Assembly: GCA_024233005.1 (NCBI GenBank)
Contig: JACKQE010000011.1
Location: 62,001 to 126,000, forward strand
Source: Akkermansiaceae bacterium
GTDB taxonomy: Bacteria; Verrucomicrobiota; Verrucomicrobiia; Verrucomicrobiales; DEV007
DNA length: 64,000 nt
Direction of reading: 5' to 3'
Within the stretch, counting starts at the first letter, position 1, and the number at the start of each line of letters is the position of its first letter. Shown one piece after another: positions 27,820 through 36,103 of the stretch. The translations under genes and the position numbers were made by a program. The notes under the pieces are model-generated. The model saw only the letters and a list, made by a program, of their open reading frames with translations. It had not been told where the DNA came from and searched no databases.

Positions 27820-29229
27820 TCAAGCCAGCAGAGCGCGGACGACGGTGCCGTGGATGTCCGTCAGGCGGAAATCCCGCCCCCCATACCGGTAGGTCAGACG
27901 CTCATGGTTTAATCCCAGAGCGTGGAGGAGGGTGGCGTGCAGATCGTGGAGATGGACTTTGTCCTGCTCGGCCTTTTGGCCGGTCTCATCCGTGGCCCCG
28001 TAACGCAGCCCGGCTTTGACTCCTCCTCCGGCCATCCACATGGTAAACCCTTCGGGGTTGTGGTCCCGGCCATTGTTTTTGTTGAGGATGGGGGGGCGGC
28101 CAAATTCGCCTCCCCAGAGCACCAGGGTGTCTTCCAGGAGACCACGGCGTTTCAAATCTGTCAGGAGCGCGCCGATCGGTTGGTCCGTCTCGGCGGCATG
28201 GTTCGCCATTCCACCGAAAATGTCTGTGTGGTGATCCCAGAACCCGTGGTTCAACTGGACGAACCGCACGCCGGATTCCACAAAGCGCCGGGCCATCAGG
28301 CAGGCTCGGCCAAAGTTCTCCGTCACCGGATTTCCCAGTCCATAGAGCGTCCTGGTCGCGGAGTCTTCCCGATCCACGTCCAGCAGTTGGGGCAACTCTC
28401 GCTGCATTCTGAAGGCCAGTTCATAGCTCTGGAGAATGCTTTCGAGCGTGCCGTCGCTCCCTTGGTGATCCAGCCTTTCCGCATTCAGGGACCTCACCAG
28501 GTCGAGTTGGCGGCGCTGTTGCGGAGCCGTCAACGCGGGATGTTTGGTGTAAGGAAGACTCGCCCCGGCAAGCGGTTCCGGACCTTTTCCGTCCGCCTTG
28601 TCACCGGTCCCGATCTTGGTTCCGCCACAGGCGGCCGGCAGGAAGGCGCTATCATAGTTGCGGGCGCCGCCAGCGGAGAAATCGGGGTTGATGGTGATGA
28701 ACCCGGGCAGGTTGGCGTTCTCCGTGCCCAATCCGTAGGTAATCCACGATCCCATCGAGGGGCGGATGAACTGGAAGCTTCCGGTGTTCATCTGCAGGAT
28801 CGCCTGGGGGTGGTTGCCGTTGTCGGTGTGGAGACTGTTGATGACACAGAGATCATCGGCATGGCGGGCAATGTGGGGAAACAACCCCGAGACAGGCAGT
28901 CCGCTCTGACCGTAGGGGTGAAATTTCCAGGGACATTGAAAGTACCGGCGGCCTCCTCCGAGATCCTCCCCATGGCGCTTTTCCAGAGCGGGCTTGTAAT
29001 CGAACGAATCGACCTGTGAAGGGCCTCCCCGCATGAAGAGAAAGATGACCCGCTTTGCCCGGGGCGCATGATGGGGAAGGTGCGGGGAGAGGGGAGAGGA
29101 GAGTCCGGTCCCGGGACGCTCCGCCGCCAGCAAAGATTGGAAGGCAAGCGCTCCAAATCCGCAGGCTGATGTCTGGAGCAGCGTCCGACGGGAGAATTCC
29201 CCACGATGCTCTGAAATTCCGTTTGCCAT
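27820..29229 (-). CDS. DUF1501 domain protein (pair no. 2)
   Basis: About 469 aa using ATG 29229 (MANGISEHRGEFSRRTLLQTSACGFGALAFQ), which retains the twin-arginine signal; open frame continues 16 codons further. Conserved blocks: VIFLFMRGGPSQVDSFDYKP, SLHTDNGNHPQAILQMNTG, GVRFVQLNHGFWDHH, LVLWGGEFGRPPIL and NGRDHNPEGFTMWMAGGGVKAG. This is a longer DUF1501 subgroup than the copy at 17 kb. Its usual PSD1 partner lies 0.9 kb further upstream at 30132-32612, with an unrelated gene in between on the other strand. Confidence 0.9.
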   Translation of the reverse strand: MANGISEHRGEFSRRTLLQTSACGFGALAFQSLLAAERPGTGLSSPLSPHLPHHAPRAKRVIFLFMRGGPSQVDSFDYKPALEKRHGEDLGGGRRYFQCPWKFHPYGQSGLPVSGLFPHIARHADDLCVINSLHTDNGNHPQAILQMNTGSFQFIRPSMGSWITYGLGTENANLPGFITINPDFSAGGARNYDSAFLPAACGGTKIGTGDKADGKGPEPLAGASLPYTKHPALTAPQQRRQLDLVRSLNAERLDHQGSDGTLESILQSYELAFRMQRELPQLLDVDREDSATRTLYGLGNPVTENFGRACLMARRFVESGVRFVQLNHGFWDHHTDIFGGMANHAAETDQPIGALLTDLKRRGLLEDTLVLWGGEFGRPPILNKNNGRDHNPEGFTMWMAGGGVKAGLRYGATDETGQKAEQDKVHLHDLHATLLHALGLNHERLTYRYGGRDFRLTDIHGTVVRALLA

Positions 29230-29355
29230 GCTGGTCAATATCTTGCGGATCATGACAGAGTGAATGAGCATCGTCAATCACGCCATCGCGGAACCCGGGA
29301 TCGGTGTAGAAATTAGTTGCTTAATTCAACAATTATGATAAATAACCATATTATC

Positions 29356-29361
29356 TATAAT
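29356..29361 (+). promoter_or_regulatory. TATAAT -10-like box upstream of the methyltransferase
   Basis: Perfect TATAAT in a conspicuously AT-rich 80-nt stretch (about 29310-29380) that contrasts with the high-GC surroundings, 18 nt before the TTG start. The region at -35 spacing (TTATGA) matches poorly. Confidence 0.4.
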
Positions 29362-29379
29362 TCTTGCCGCTATAACTGA

Positions 29380-30234
29380 TTGAATCAGGAACGCTTGATC
29401 CGCGAAAGGGAGTTTCACGACCACGTCTTTGCGGATGATACGCGGAAGTGTACCGACAAGTATTACTCAGTGGCCCAAATTGAGTATGAACTCTACCGGG
29501 GGATTTTGGACGCCAAAGTGCCCGGGAGCAGGTTTTTGGAATACGGCTGTGGTCCCTACGGGTATGTCTACGATGCGGCCCGGCAAACCTCCCAGGCCGC
29601 CGGCATCGACATTTCGGAAGTGGCCATCCGCATGGCTCACGAGAAGGCGTCACGCAACGATCTGTCGATCGATTTCAGGGTTATGGATGCGGAAAACATG
29701 GATTTCGCAGACGAAAGCTTCGATGTCATTTGCGGGAATTCCATTCTCCATCACCTCGATTTGAATCGCAGTTTTTCCGAACTGGCCCGGGTGATGGCCC
29801 CTCAAGGGATGGGTGTTTTCATCGAGCCGATGGGGCACAATCCGGTGATCAACCGTTACCGGACCCTGACTCCGAACCTGCGAACGTCTGACGAGCATCC
29901 GCTGTTGATGAAGGATCTCGCGAAGTTGAAGCAGTTTTTTCAGGTGGTCCAGGTACGGCATTTTCATGTCCTGACCCTGCTGGCCGTGCCGTTCCGGAAC
30001 CGTCCGCTCTTCCGGTTTTTGAGGGCCGTCTTGCACGCGATTGACCAGTCGGTTTTCTGGCTAATACCCTGGTTGAAACGGTATTCCTGGATGACCTTGA
30101 TTGAGTTCTCCGGACCCCGGCCCGACCGGCCTCAATACGCGGTGCGGAACTCCCCGGTGCAGAACAGCGCCTGCGCCAGCGAACTCCAGGAAATCAATGA
30201 AGCTTCCGGGGTGTGGGTCTTACCGGAGAGGTAA
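29380..30234 (+). CDS. Class I SAM-dependent methyltransferase
   Basis: 284 aa with a TTG start. Motif I is FLEYGCGPYGYVYDAARQ, followed by GIDISEVAIRMAH and DFRVMDAENMDFADESFDVICGNSILHHL, the classical Methyltransf_11 pattern. The C-terminal half carries hydrophobic segments (ALLHAIDQSVFWLIPWLKRYSW-like), common in enzymes acting on lipids or polyketide-like membrane substrates. The gene is inserted in opposite orientation between a DUF1501 gene and its PSD1 partner, and its last 103 nt overlap the end of the PSD1 gene tail-to-tail. Low-GC leader and position suggest acquisition. Confidence 0.85.
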   Translation: MNQERLIREREFHDHVFADDTRKCTDKYYSVAQIEYELYRGILDAKVPGSRFLEYGCGPYGYVYDAARQTSQAAGIDISEVAIRMAHEKASRNDLSIDFRVMDAENMDFADESFDVICGNSILHHLDLNRSFSELARVMAPQGMGVFIEPMGHNPVINRYRTLTPNLRTSDEHPLLMKDLAKLKQFFQVVQVRHFHVLTLLAVPFRNRPLFRFLRAVLHAIDQSVFWLIPWLKRYSWMTLIEFSGPRPDRPQYAVRNSPVQNSACASELQEINEASGVWVLPER

Positions 30235-32612
30235 GCGAGGAACAGCGCCTCTTCGCGTTCGGTCGGTTTGCGTCCCAGGATGATCCGATAGGCTTTCCGC
30301 AGTCGGGCATTGTCCTCAGCAGGTTCCATGGCGAGGAGTTTCTGGGCTGTCAACCTGGCCTGTTGCCAGACAAAGTCACTGTTCATCAGATACATGGCCT
30401 GGGCAGGAACCACTCCTGATTTGCGTTGACTGATCACAAGATTCGGGTCGGCGGCGTCAAACAACATCAGGGCATCCAGTTGGGCACTGCGGGCCGAAGG
30501 CAGATAGACGGAGCGGTAGCGTGTGTCACCGGTGATGTCCTTGACCAGGAAGTCCCTTCGACCAATTTCGCGTTGCTGCGGGTTGGACTGCCTTTCACTG
30601 ATGTCCGTGACCTGTGAGCCTTGCTGAGGAGCGGGGTCAAGTTCTCCGCTGACGGCGAGCAGCGTGTCCCGGAGCACCTCGGCTTCCAACAGCCGGGGAG
30701 GCTGACGCCAGAGCCACCGGTTGGCGGGATCCCGTTGCTCTCCTTCAGGGTTCGAGGACGAGCTTTGACGGTAGGTCCGACTCAGAAGCAGTGACCGGAG
30801 CAGGGATTTTACTGACCAGCCTTCTTGGGTAAACCGCAGGGCGAGGTCATCGAGCAGCTCAGGGTGGCTCGGGGGTGTTCCCGTCAGTCCGAAGTTGTCG
30901 GAGGAAGCGACCAGTCCGGTTCCAAAGAGATGCTGCCAGACGCGGTTCACGGCGACTCTGGCTGTCAGGGCATTCCGGGGGGAGGCGATCCAATCCGCGA
31001 GCTGGCGTCGTCCACTCTGGTCCGCCGGAATGCGGGGAGTGTCGAGACCCAACAACGTGGGAACGCCTCTCGGGACGGCCTCTCTGGGTTGTGAAATTTC
31101 ACCTTTCTCATACACCGGGCAGTTGATCATTTCCGCGGCGTCGGAAACTGACATGGCCCATTCCGGGGCGGTCGGAGGATTCTCGTTGGCCGCTTTGACG
31201 AGTCCTTGGTGTCGTTGCACCTCGTTCTCGGCGACCTGCAGTTCGGGGGTGGGGGATTTTTTCCAATCTTTGCCCTCTTTCTCAAGGGCTTCGCGCATCG
31301 CGTTGCGGATTTTGACTTTCGCCAGATAGGTCTTCTGCGCTTCGGCGGCCCCGGCGGCGTGTTCCGCCATCCGGCGGAGGCGCTCGGTGGCATCCGCACC
31401 AAGGGGCCAGGCGGCACCGTCTTCATCCCTCACATTCGTCTGGGCACCGGAAAACTGCCGCGTGCTGCGGAAAATGCCGGCCAACGCATGGTAATCCCGC
31501 GTGGGAATGGGATCATATTTGTGATCGTGGCAACGCGCACAGTTGGCGGTGAGTCCAAGAAAGGCCCGGCAGGTGGCATCGATCTGGTCATCGACCGCAT
31601 TCATCCGGTAGAGGAGGAGGTTGCTTTCATTCTGGGTTTTGGGGCCGACCACGAGGAATCCAGTGGCCACCGCGAGCCGATCCCGCTCCTCCGGGGTGTC
31701 CGCGGGCAGCAGGTCGCCGGCGAGCTGTTCCCGGATGAAGCGGTCATAGGGCACATCGTGGTTGTGCGCCTCGATGACATAATTCCGGTAACGCCAGGCG
31801 AGGGGATAGGTCATGTTCCGGTCGTAACCGGTGGACTCTCCAAACCGGGCGAGATCCAACCAATGGCGGCCCCACCGGACGCCGAAACTTTCCGAGGCAA
31901 GGAGCCGGTCCACGACCCGCGCGCAGGCTTCATCCTCGGGAGAGGGATCGGCGAGAAAGTCGTCCAATTCTCGGACTGTCGGGGGCAATCCGATGACATC
32001 AAACGATACCCGTCGCAGCCAGACCGTGCGTTCGGCATCCGGTGAGGGTGCCAATCCGTTGGCTTGGAGGCGCTCCAAAATAAAATAATCAGCCCGGTCC
32101 CGCGGCCATTCGCTGTTTTTCACCTGTGGCAGAGTCGGCTGCTGCGGAGGCCTGAAGGCCCAGTGACGTTCGGCCTTCTCCCGCAGGGCGGAGATTTCCT
32201 CCGCTGTGGTGGCGACTGGTAGCGGGGATTCCGGCCAGGGAGCGCCTTTCCCTGCCCAGGCGGTGAGATTGCCCAGGACGGTCGAGGTCACCACATGCGC
32301 GGGGACTTTGGGCGGCGGAGTGGGTGAACTTTGCAGGGTGGTGAGCAAGGGACTTTTTGCCACCTCGCCGGAGATCACCGCAGGTCCCGATTGGCCTCCC
32401 CGGGTCAGGGCGGCGAATGAGTCAAGCGCGAGCCCTCCCTCCTGTCGTCCCAATCTGGCAGAATGGCATTCGAAACAGCGCTCGATCAGGAGAGGACGGA
32501 TCGTGGTCTCAAAAAACAGCGCATCCGCCGGACTGATTTCTTCCGCTTTCAGCAATGATGGCGATCCCAGTCGCACCATGGCGAGTGTCAGAAGGATCAG
32601 ACGGTTGGACAT
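30132..32612 (-). CDS. PSD1 / DUF1549-DUF1553 protein (pair no. 2)
   Basis: 826 aa. Signal peptide RLILLTLAMVRLGSPSLLKA; cytochrome-c-like heme site RCFECHSARLGRQEGGLALDSF near residue 40; DUF1549 block VWLRRVSFDVIGLPPTVRELDDFL with second motif ANCARCHDHKYDPIPTRDYHALAG; DUF1553 with VNRVWQHLFGTGLVASSDNFG and the characteristic end LAQALFCTGEFRTAY. Presumed partner of the DUF1501 gene at 27820-29229, although the two are now separated. The last 103 nt overlap the convergent methyltransferase gene; the conserved C-terminal motif lies inside this overlap, so the overlap is genuine. Confidence 0.9.
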   Translation of the reverse strand: MSNRLILLTLAMVRLGSPSLLKAEEISPADALFFETTIRPLLIERCFECHSARLGRQEGGLALDSFAALTRGGQSGPAVISGEVAKSPLLTTLQSSPTPPPKVPAHVVTSTVLGNLTAWAGKGAPWPESPLPVATTAEEISALREKAERHWAFRPPQQPTLPQVKNSEWPRDRADYFILERLQANGLAPSPDAERTVWLRRVSFDVIGLPPTVRELDDFLADPSPEDEACARVVDRLLASESFGVRWGRHWLDLARFGESTGYDRNMTYPLAWRYRNYVIEAHNHDVPYDRFIREQLAGDLLPADTPEERDRLAVATGFLVVGPKTQNESNLLLYRMNAVDDQIDATCRAFLGLTANCARCHDHKYDPIPTRDYHALAGIFRSTRQFSGAQTNVRDEDGAAWPLGADATERLRRMAEHAAGAAEAQKTYLAKVKIRNAMREALEKEGKDWKKSPTPELQVAENEVQRHQGLVKAANENPPTAPEWAMSVSDAAEMINCPVYEKGEISQPREAVPRGVPTLLGLDTPRIPADQSGRRQLADWIASPRNALTARVAVNRVWQHLFGTGLVASSDNFGLTGTPPSHPELLDDLALRFTQEGWSVKSLLRSLLLSRTYRQSSSSNPEGEQRDPANRWLWRQPPRLLEAEVLRDTLLAVSGELDPAPQQGSQVTDISERQSNPQQREIGRRDFLVKDITGDTRYRSVYLPSARSAQLDALMLFDAADPNLVISQRKSGVVPAQAMYLMNSDFVWQQARLTAQKLLAMEPAEDNARLRKAYRIILGRKPTEREEALFLAYLSGKTHTPEASLISWSSLAQALFCTGEFRTAY

Positions 32613-32789
32613 CGCACCAGCGTCCCACGGAAGCGCTTGGCTGCGTAGCGGCGTGATCGCGCGAAATGTCAGGCCCTCCCTGCGCTTTGGCCATGGACTG
32701 ACAGAAGGAAATATCTGGACCCGGAAGGCTGGCGCGGGGGCGTTCGCTTTGATCCGGAGCCTTCCGGCATCACCCCCCCGGTTTTTCGG

Positions 32790-32818
32790 ATGACCGGTGG
32801 CGTGTTCGGGCCTATAGT
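32790..32818 (+). promoter_or_regulatory. Sigma-70-like promoter of ugd
   Basis: ATGACC (-35, 32790-32795) and TATAGT (-10, 32813-32818) with a 17-nt spacer, 39 nt ahead of the ATG. Four of six and five of six consensus matches; not otherwise tested. Confidence 0.42.
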
Positions 32819-32857
32819 CGCCGCTTTCGCGCCCTCCGCGATACTTGTTACTCCACT

Positions 32858-34171
32858 ATGAAGCTATCCATCATCGGTTCCGGCTATGTCGGACTCACCA
32901 CCGGAGCGTGTTTTGCCGAAGTCGGCCATGAAGTTCTCTGTGTGGACAACGACGAAGCCAAAATCGCCCGTCTCCTCAAAGGCGAGATTCCCATTTATGA
33001 GCCGGGTCTCAGTGAAATGGTGCTGCGGAATGTTGCTGCCGGACGTCTCCGTTTCACCTCCGACACGCACGAAGGAGTCAGGTCTGGTGATGTGATTTTC
33101 ATCGCCGTGCCAACGCCGCCCCAAGCGGATGGCAGTGTCGATCTCTCCTTCATTGAAAAAGTGGCCCGGGAAATCGCCCCGGCGATCGATTCCTACAAAG
33201 TGGTGGTCGACAAGAGCACGGTCCCGGTGAAGACCGGAGAGAAAGTCGCGGAAACAATTCGTCGCTATGCTCCGGATGCGGATTTTGACGTCGTCAGCAA
33301 TCCGGAATTCCTCCGCGAAGGCAGTGCCGTGGCCGACCTCATGCAACCCGATCGCATCGTCATCGGGGTCAACAGCGACCGGGCCCTCGCCCGCATGCAG
33401 AAGGTCTACGAACCCTTTGTGGCCCCGGTGCTGGTCACCGACATCAACAGCGCCGAACTGATCAAGCACGCCGCCAATTCTTTTCTGGCCTTGAAGATTT
33501 CCTACATCAATGCCGTCTCCGCGATCTGCGAGGCCAGTGGCGCCGACGTCCTGAAGGTGGCAGAGGGGATCGGGATGGACAAGCGCATCGGCCGTTCTTT
33601 CCTCAATGCCGGCATCGGCTATGGGGGATCGTGCTTCCCAAAAGACCTTGCCGCTTTCATTGCCATCTCGGACGACCTCGGGGTGCCCTTCGATCTCCTC
33701 AAGGAAGTCCAGCACATCAACACCCGGCAGCTTGACCGCTTCGTCAAAGCGATCCGGGATTCCCTCTGGGTTCTCCAAGAAAAAACCATTGCCGTGTGGG
33801 GCATCGCCTTCAAACCGCACACGGACGACGTCCGCTGCTCGGTCGCGGTGGATCTGGTGGAGCGGCTTCTTGCCGAGGGGGCACGGGTCCGGGTGCACGA
33901 TCCCAAGGCGATGGACAAAGCCCGTCAGTTGCCCATCGCGGGCAGGATCGAATTTTGCGAATCGCCCGAGGAAGCCGCGACCGGAGCCGAGGCCCTCGTC
34001 ATCGCGACCGAGTGGCCGGAGTATGGCCAGGTCGATTTTGCCGCGGTTCGCGCCGCCATGCAGGCCCCGTTGGTTTTTGATGGCCGGAATCTTCTCGATC
34101 CGCTGACCATGAAACGGTTCGGATTCAACTATCGCGGCATCGGCCGGGCCCCGGCACTTCCATTATCGTGA
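32858..34171 (+). CDS. ugd: UDP-glucose 6-dehydrogenase
   Basis: 437 aa. Oxidises UDP-glucose to UDP-glucuronate with two NAD+, supplying surface polysaccharides. N-terminal Rossmann fold KLSIIGSGYVGLTTGACFAEVGHEV, NAD-linked VVDKSTVPVKTGEK, central helix, and catalytic cysteine C259 in GYGGSCFPKDL. Catalytic Lys is in AANSFLALKISYINA and the C-terminal UDP-binding domain follows with VWGIAFKPHTDDVR. The stop overlaps the GTG start of rsmB by 4 nt. A GDP-mannose dehydrogenase is less likely given the motif set. Confidence 0.93.
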   Translation: MKLSIIGSGYVGLTTGACFAEVGHEVLCVDNDEAKIARLLKGEIPIYEPGLSEMVLRNVAAGRLRFTSDTHEGVRSGDVIFIAVPTPPQADGSVDLSFIEKVAREIAPAIDSYKVVVDKSTVPVKTGEKVAETIRRYAPDADFDVVSNPEFLREGSAVADLMQPDRIVIGVNSDRALARMQKVYEPFVAPVLVTDINSAELIKHAANSFLALKISYINAVSAICEASGADVLKVAEGIGMDKRIGRSFLNAGIGYGGSCFPKDLAAFIAISDDLGVPFDLLKEVQHINTRQLDRFVKAIRDSLWVLQEKTIAVWGIAFKPHTDDVRCSVAVDLVERLLAEGARVRVHDPKAMDKARQLPIAGRIEFCESPEEAATGAEALVIATEWPEYGQVDFAAVRAAMQAPLVFDGRNLLDPLTMKRFGFNYRGIGRAPALPLS

Positions 34172-35451
34172 GCTCTCCTCCGCCGTCTTCTACCACTTCC
34201 GTGCGCCGCCTCGCTCTGGAGGCGCTGGGTGAGTGGGAGGACGGGTCGCGACACGCGGCCGACATCCTCGAAGACATCAGCCGGGCCAGGCGGCTTGGTC
34301 CCCTGGATCACGCCTTTTTGCAGCAACTTCTCTATGGGGTGTTGCGGCATCTTTCCCGGCTGGACGGCTTGATCGATGAACTGAGGAGCGGTCGGGTGAC
34401 CCGGGAAACCCGGAATGTCCTCCGGCTCGGTTTCTTCCAGATCTTCCACTCCCACATTCCTGCCTATGCCGCTGTCGGGGAAACGGTGGCCCTGGCACGC
34501 AATGGTCGCGGTTTCGTCAATGCTCTGCTGCGACGCGCTGACCGGGAACGCGGCACGCTCGAAGCCATGATGGATGCCTGGCCGGTCAGTATCGCCCAGT
34601 CTCATCCACAGTTTCTCGTGGATCGCTGGACCGCCGCCTGGGGTGAGGAAGCGGCTCTGGCCCAGTGCCGATGGGACAACGAACCGGCCCCGGTCTATGC
34701 CCGGATCAATCCGCTGGCTCCCGAAGCCACCCGGGCACAGGTCATGGCCGCGTATGAATCCCACAAGGTGCCGGGAGCGCCCGGTTTCTTTCAGATCGAA
34801 GGCCCCATCCCCCACGAGTGGCTCGATTCCGGAGCCATCTATATCCAGGATCCCAGCACCACACTGGCCTGCCGGATGCTAGATGCGCAGCCGGGAGAAC
34901 GCGTGCTGGATGCCTGTGCCGCGCCCGGCGGCAAAACCAGTCTGCTGGCCGCCTCCCTTGGCACGGGTGCCACGCTGGTGGCCTGCGACCGTCCTGGAGG
35001 GCGTCTCCGGCGTCTCCGGCAGAATCTGGAGCGCCTCCATGCCGGAGACGTTCTCATTGCCGAGACCGACTGGCTCGCGCCCGGTCCTCCCGCCTGGCTC
35101 GGTGATCTGCGCTGGGGCGGCGGATTTCATGCCATTCTGGCCGACGTCCCCTGCAGCAACACCGGGGTGATGCGTCGCCGGGTCGATGTCCGGTGGCGGA
35201 TCGACGAGAGGGAGTTCGCCCGGTTGCATCAGCTGCAGATCGATCTCGTGGAGCGTCTCCTCCCCCTGCTGCGCCATGGAGGTCGTTTGATTTACAGCAC
35301 CTGTTCGATCGATGCGGAGGAAAATGAAGCGGTCGTCGCGGAACTTTGCCGTCGTCATCCCGGCCTGCGATTGGATCACAGCGAGGCTGAATTGCCGTGG
35401 CGCGACGGCTTTGACGGGGCTTATGCGGCCCGGTTGATCAGGGAAGCATGA
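34168..35451 (+). CDS. rsmB: 16S rRNA (cytosine-5)-methyltransferase RsmB
   Basis: 427 aa, GTG start coupled to ugd. The N-terminal ~135 residues form a NusB-like RNA-binding domain (AADILEDISRARRLGPLDHAFLQQLLYGVLRHL). The catalytic domain has the m5C methyltransferase motifs: SAM site DACAAPGGKTSLLA, the Pro-Cys motif DVPCSNTGVMRR with the second Cys, and the nucleophile region LIYSTCSIDAEENEAVV. Methylates C967 (E. coli numbering) of 16S rRNA. Coupling to ugd appears to be chance co-transcription. Stop is 12 nt from the convergent hypothetical gene. Confidence 0.92.
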   Translation: MSSPPPSSTTSVRRLALEALGEWEDGSRHAADILEDISRARRLGPLDHAFLQQLLYGVLRHLSRLDGLIDELRSGRVTRETRNVLRLGFFQIFHSHIPAYAAVGETVALARNGRGFVNALLRRADRERGTLEAMMDAWPVSIAQSHPQFLVDRWTAAWGEEAALAQCRWDNEPAPVYARINPLAPEATRAQVMAAYESHKVPGAPGFFQIEGPIPHEWLDSGAIYIQDPSTTLACRMLDAQPGERVLDACAAPGGKTSLLAASLGTGATLVACDRPGGRLRRLRQNLERLHAGDVLIAETDWLAPGPPAWLGDLRWGGGFHAILADVPCSNTGVMRRRVDVRWRIDEREFARLHQLQIDLVERLLPLLRHGGRLIYSTCSIDAEENEAVVAELCRRHPGLRLDHSEAELPWRDGFDGAYAARLIREA

Positions 35452-35463
35452 CCCGCAGCGGTC

Positions 35464-35976
35464 CTATTCCCAACCATAGAAGAGGACGCAGGGAAAGCCC
35501 GTCTTGGGATCGGTCTTGGAGTCCTCCGGGGCCGTTTCCAACCGCATCAGGATCAAATAAGCCCCCGTTTTGCGGCTTTTGTATTCCAGCATGGCAGAAA
35601 AGGGCTGGGTTCCCGCCGAGGTCGCATGGGCCACTTCGTCCCCTTTTTCATTGAAAATGTGCAGGTGGAGCGTCGCTCCGATCGGCTTTTTCTTGGTGTG
35701 GATCCCCATGAACAGCCGGTAGACGTTTCCTTTGAAAAACTGCAGTTTCACCGCGTGCCCCAGTTCCGGCGAGAGGCCTCCCTGCCAGTAATCTTCGCGC
35801 AGGGTGAAGGCGGGGCGCTCCAGAAAGGGGCTGGCGAGGAGCAAGGCCTGGTGTTCCGGCGAATCCTCCGTGAAGGCTTCGGCCGCGGAACCGATGCCGG
35901 TGACTCCCGAACTCACAAGGAGGACGGGGAACGCCAGACGGAGGGCCAAGATACGAAGAAGGAAAGGGGTGCCCAT
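35464..35976 (-). CDS. Secreted hypothetical protein
   Basis: 170 aa with a signal peptide (LLRILALRLAFPVLLVSSGVTG). The mature part is beta-rich (WQGGLSPELGHAVKLQFFKGNVYRLFMGI, ATLHLHIFNEKGDEVAHATSAG, GAYLILMRLE), resembling a small beta-sandwich. I do not recognise a family. No neighbour shares its strand closely: the MMPL gene follows with a 127-nt gap on the same strand, so they might share a transcript but this is not clear. Confidence 0.6.
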   Translation of the reverse strand: MGTPFLLRILALRLAFPVLLVSSGVTGIGSAAEAFTEDSPEHQALLLASPFLERPAFTLREDYWQGGLSPELGHAVKLQFFKGNVYRLFMGIHTKKKPIGATLHLHIFNEKGDEVAHATSAGTQPFSAMLEYKSRKTGAYLILMRLETAPEDSKTDPKTGFPCVLFYGWE

Positions 35977-36103
35977 GGTGACCGATTACACTCGCCTCTC
36001 TCGCGGAAATACGCAAGCCCCGGAACAGGCGGGAACAGGCCGACCAGGCTTCGCATGCTGACCAACGGGAACCAGAGGGGGCCGGCCCCACCTGCGGGGC
36101 CCC

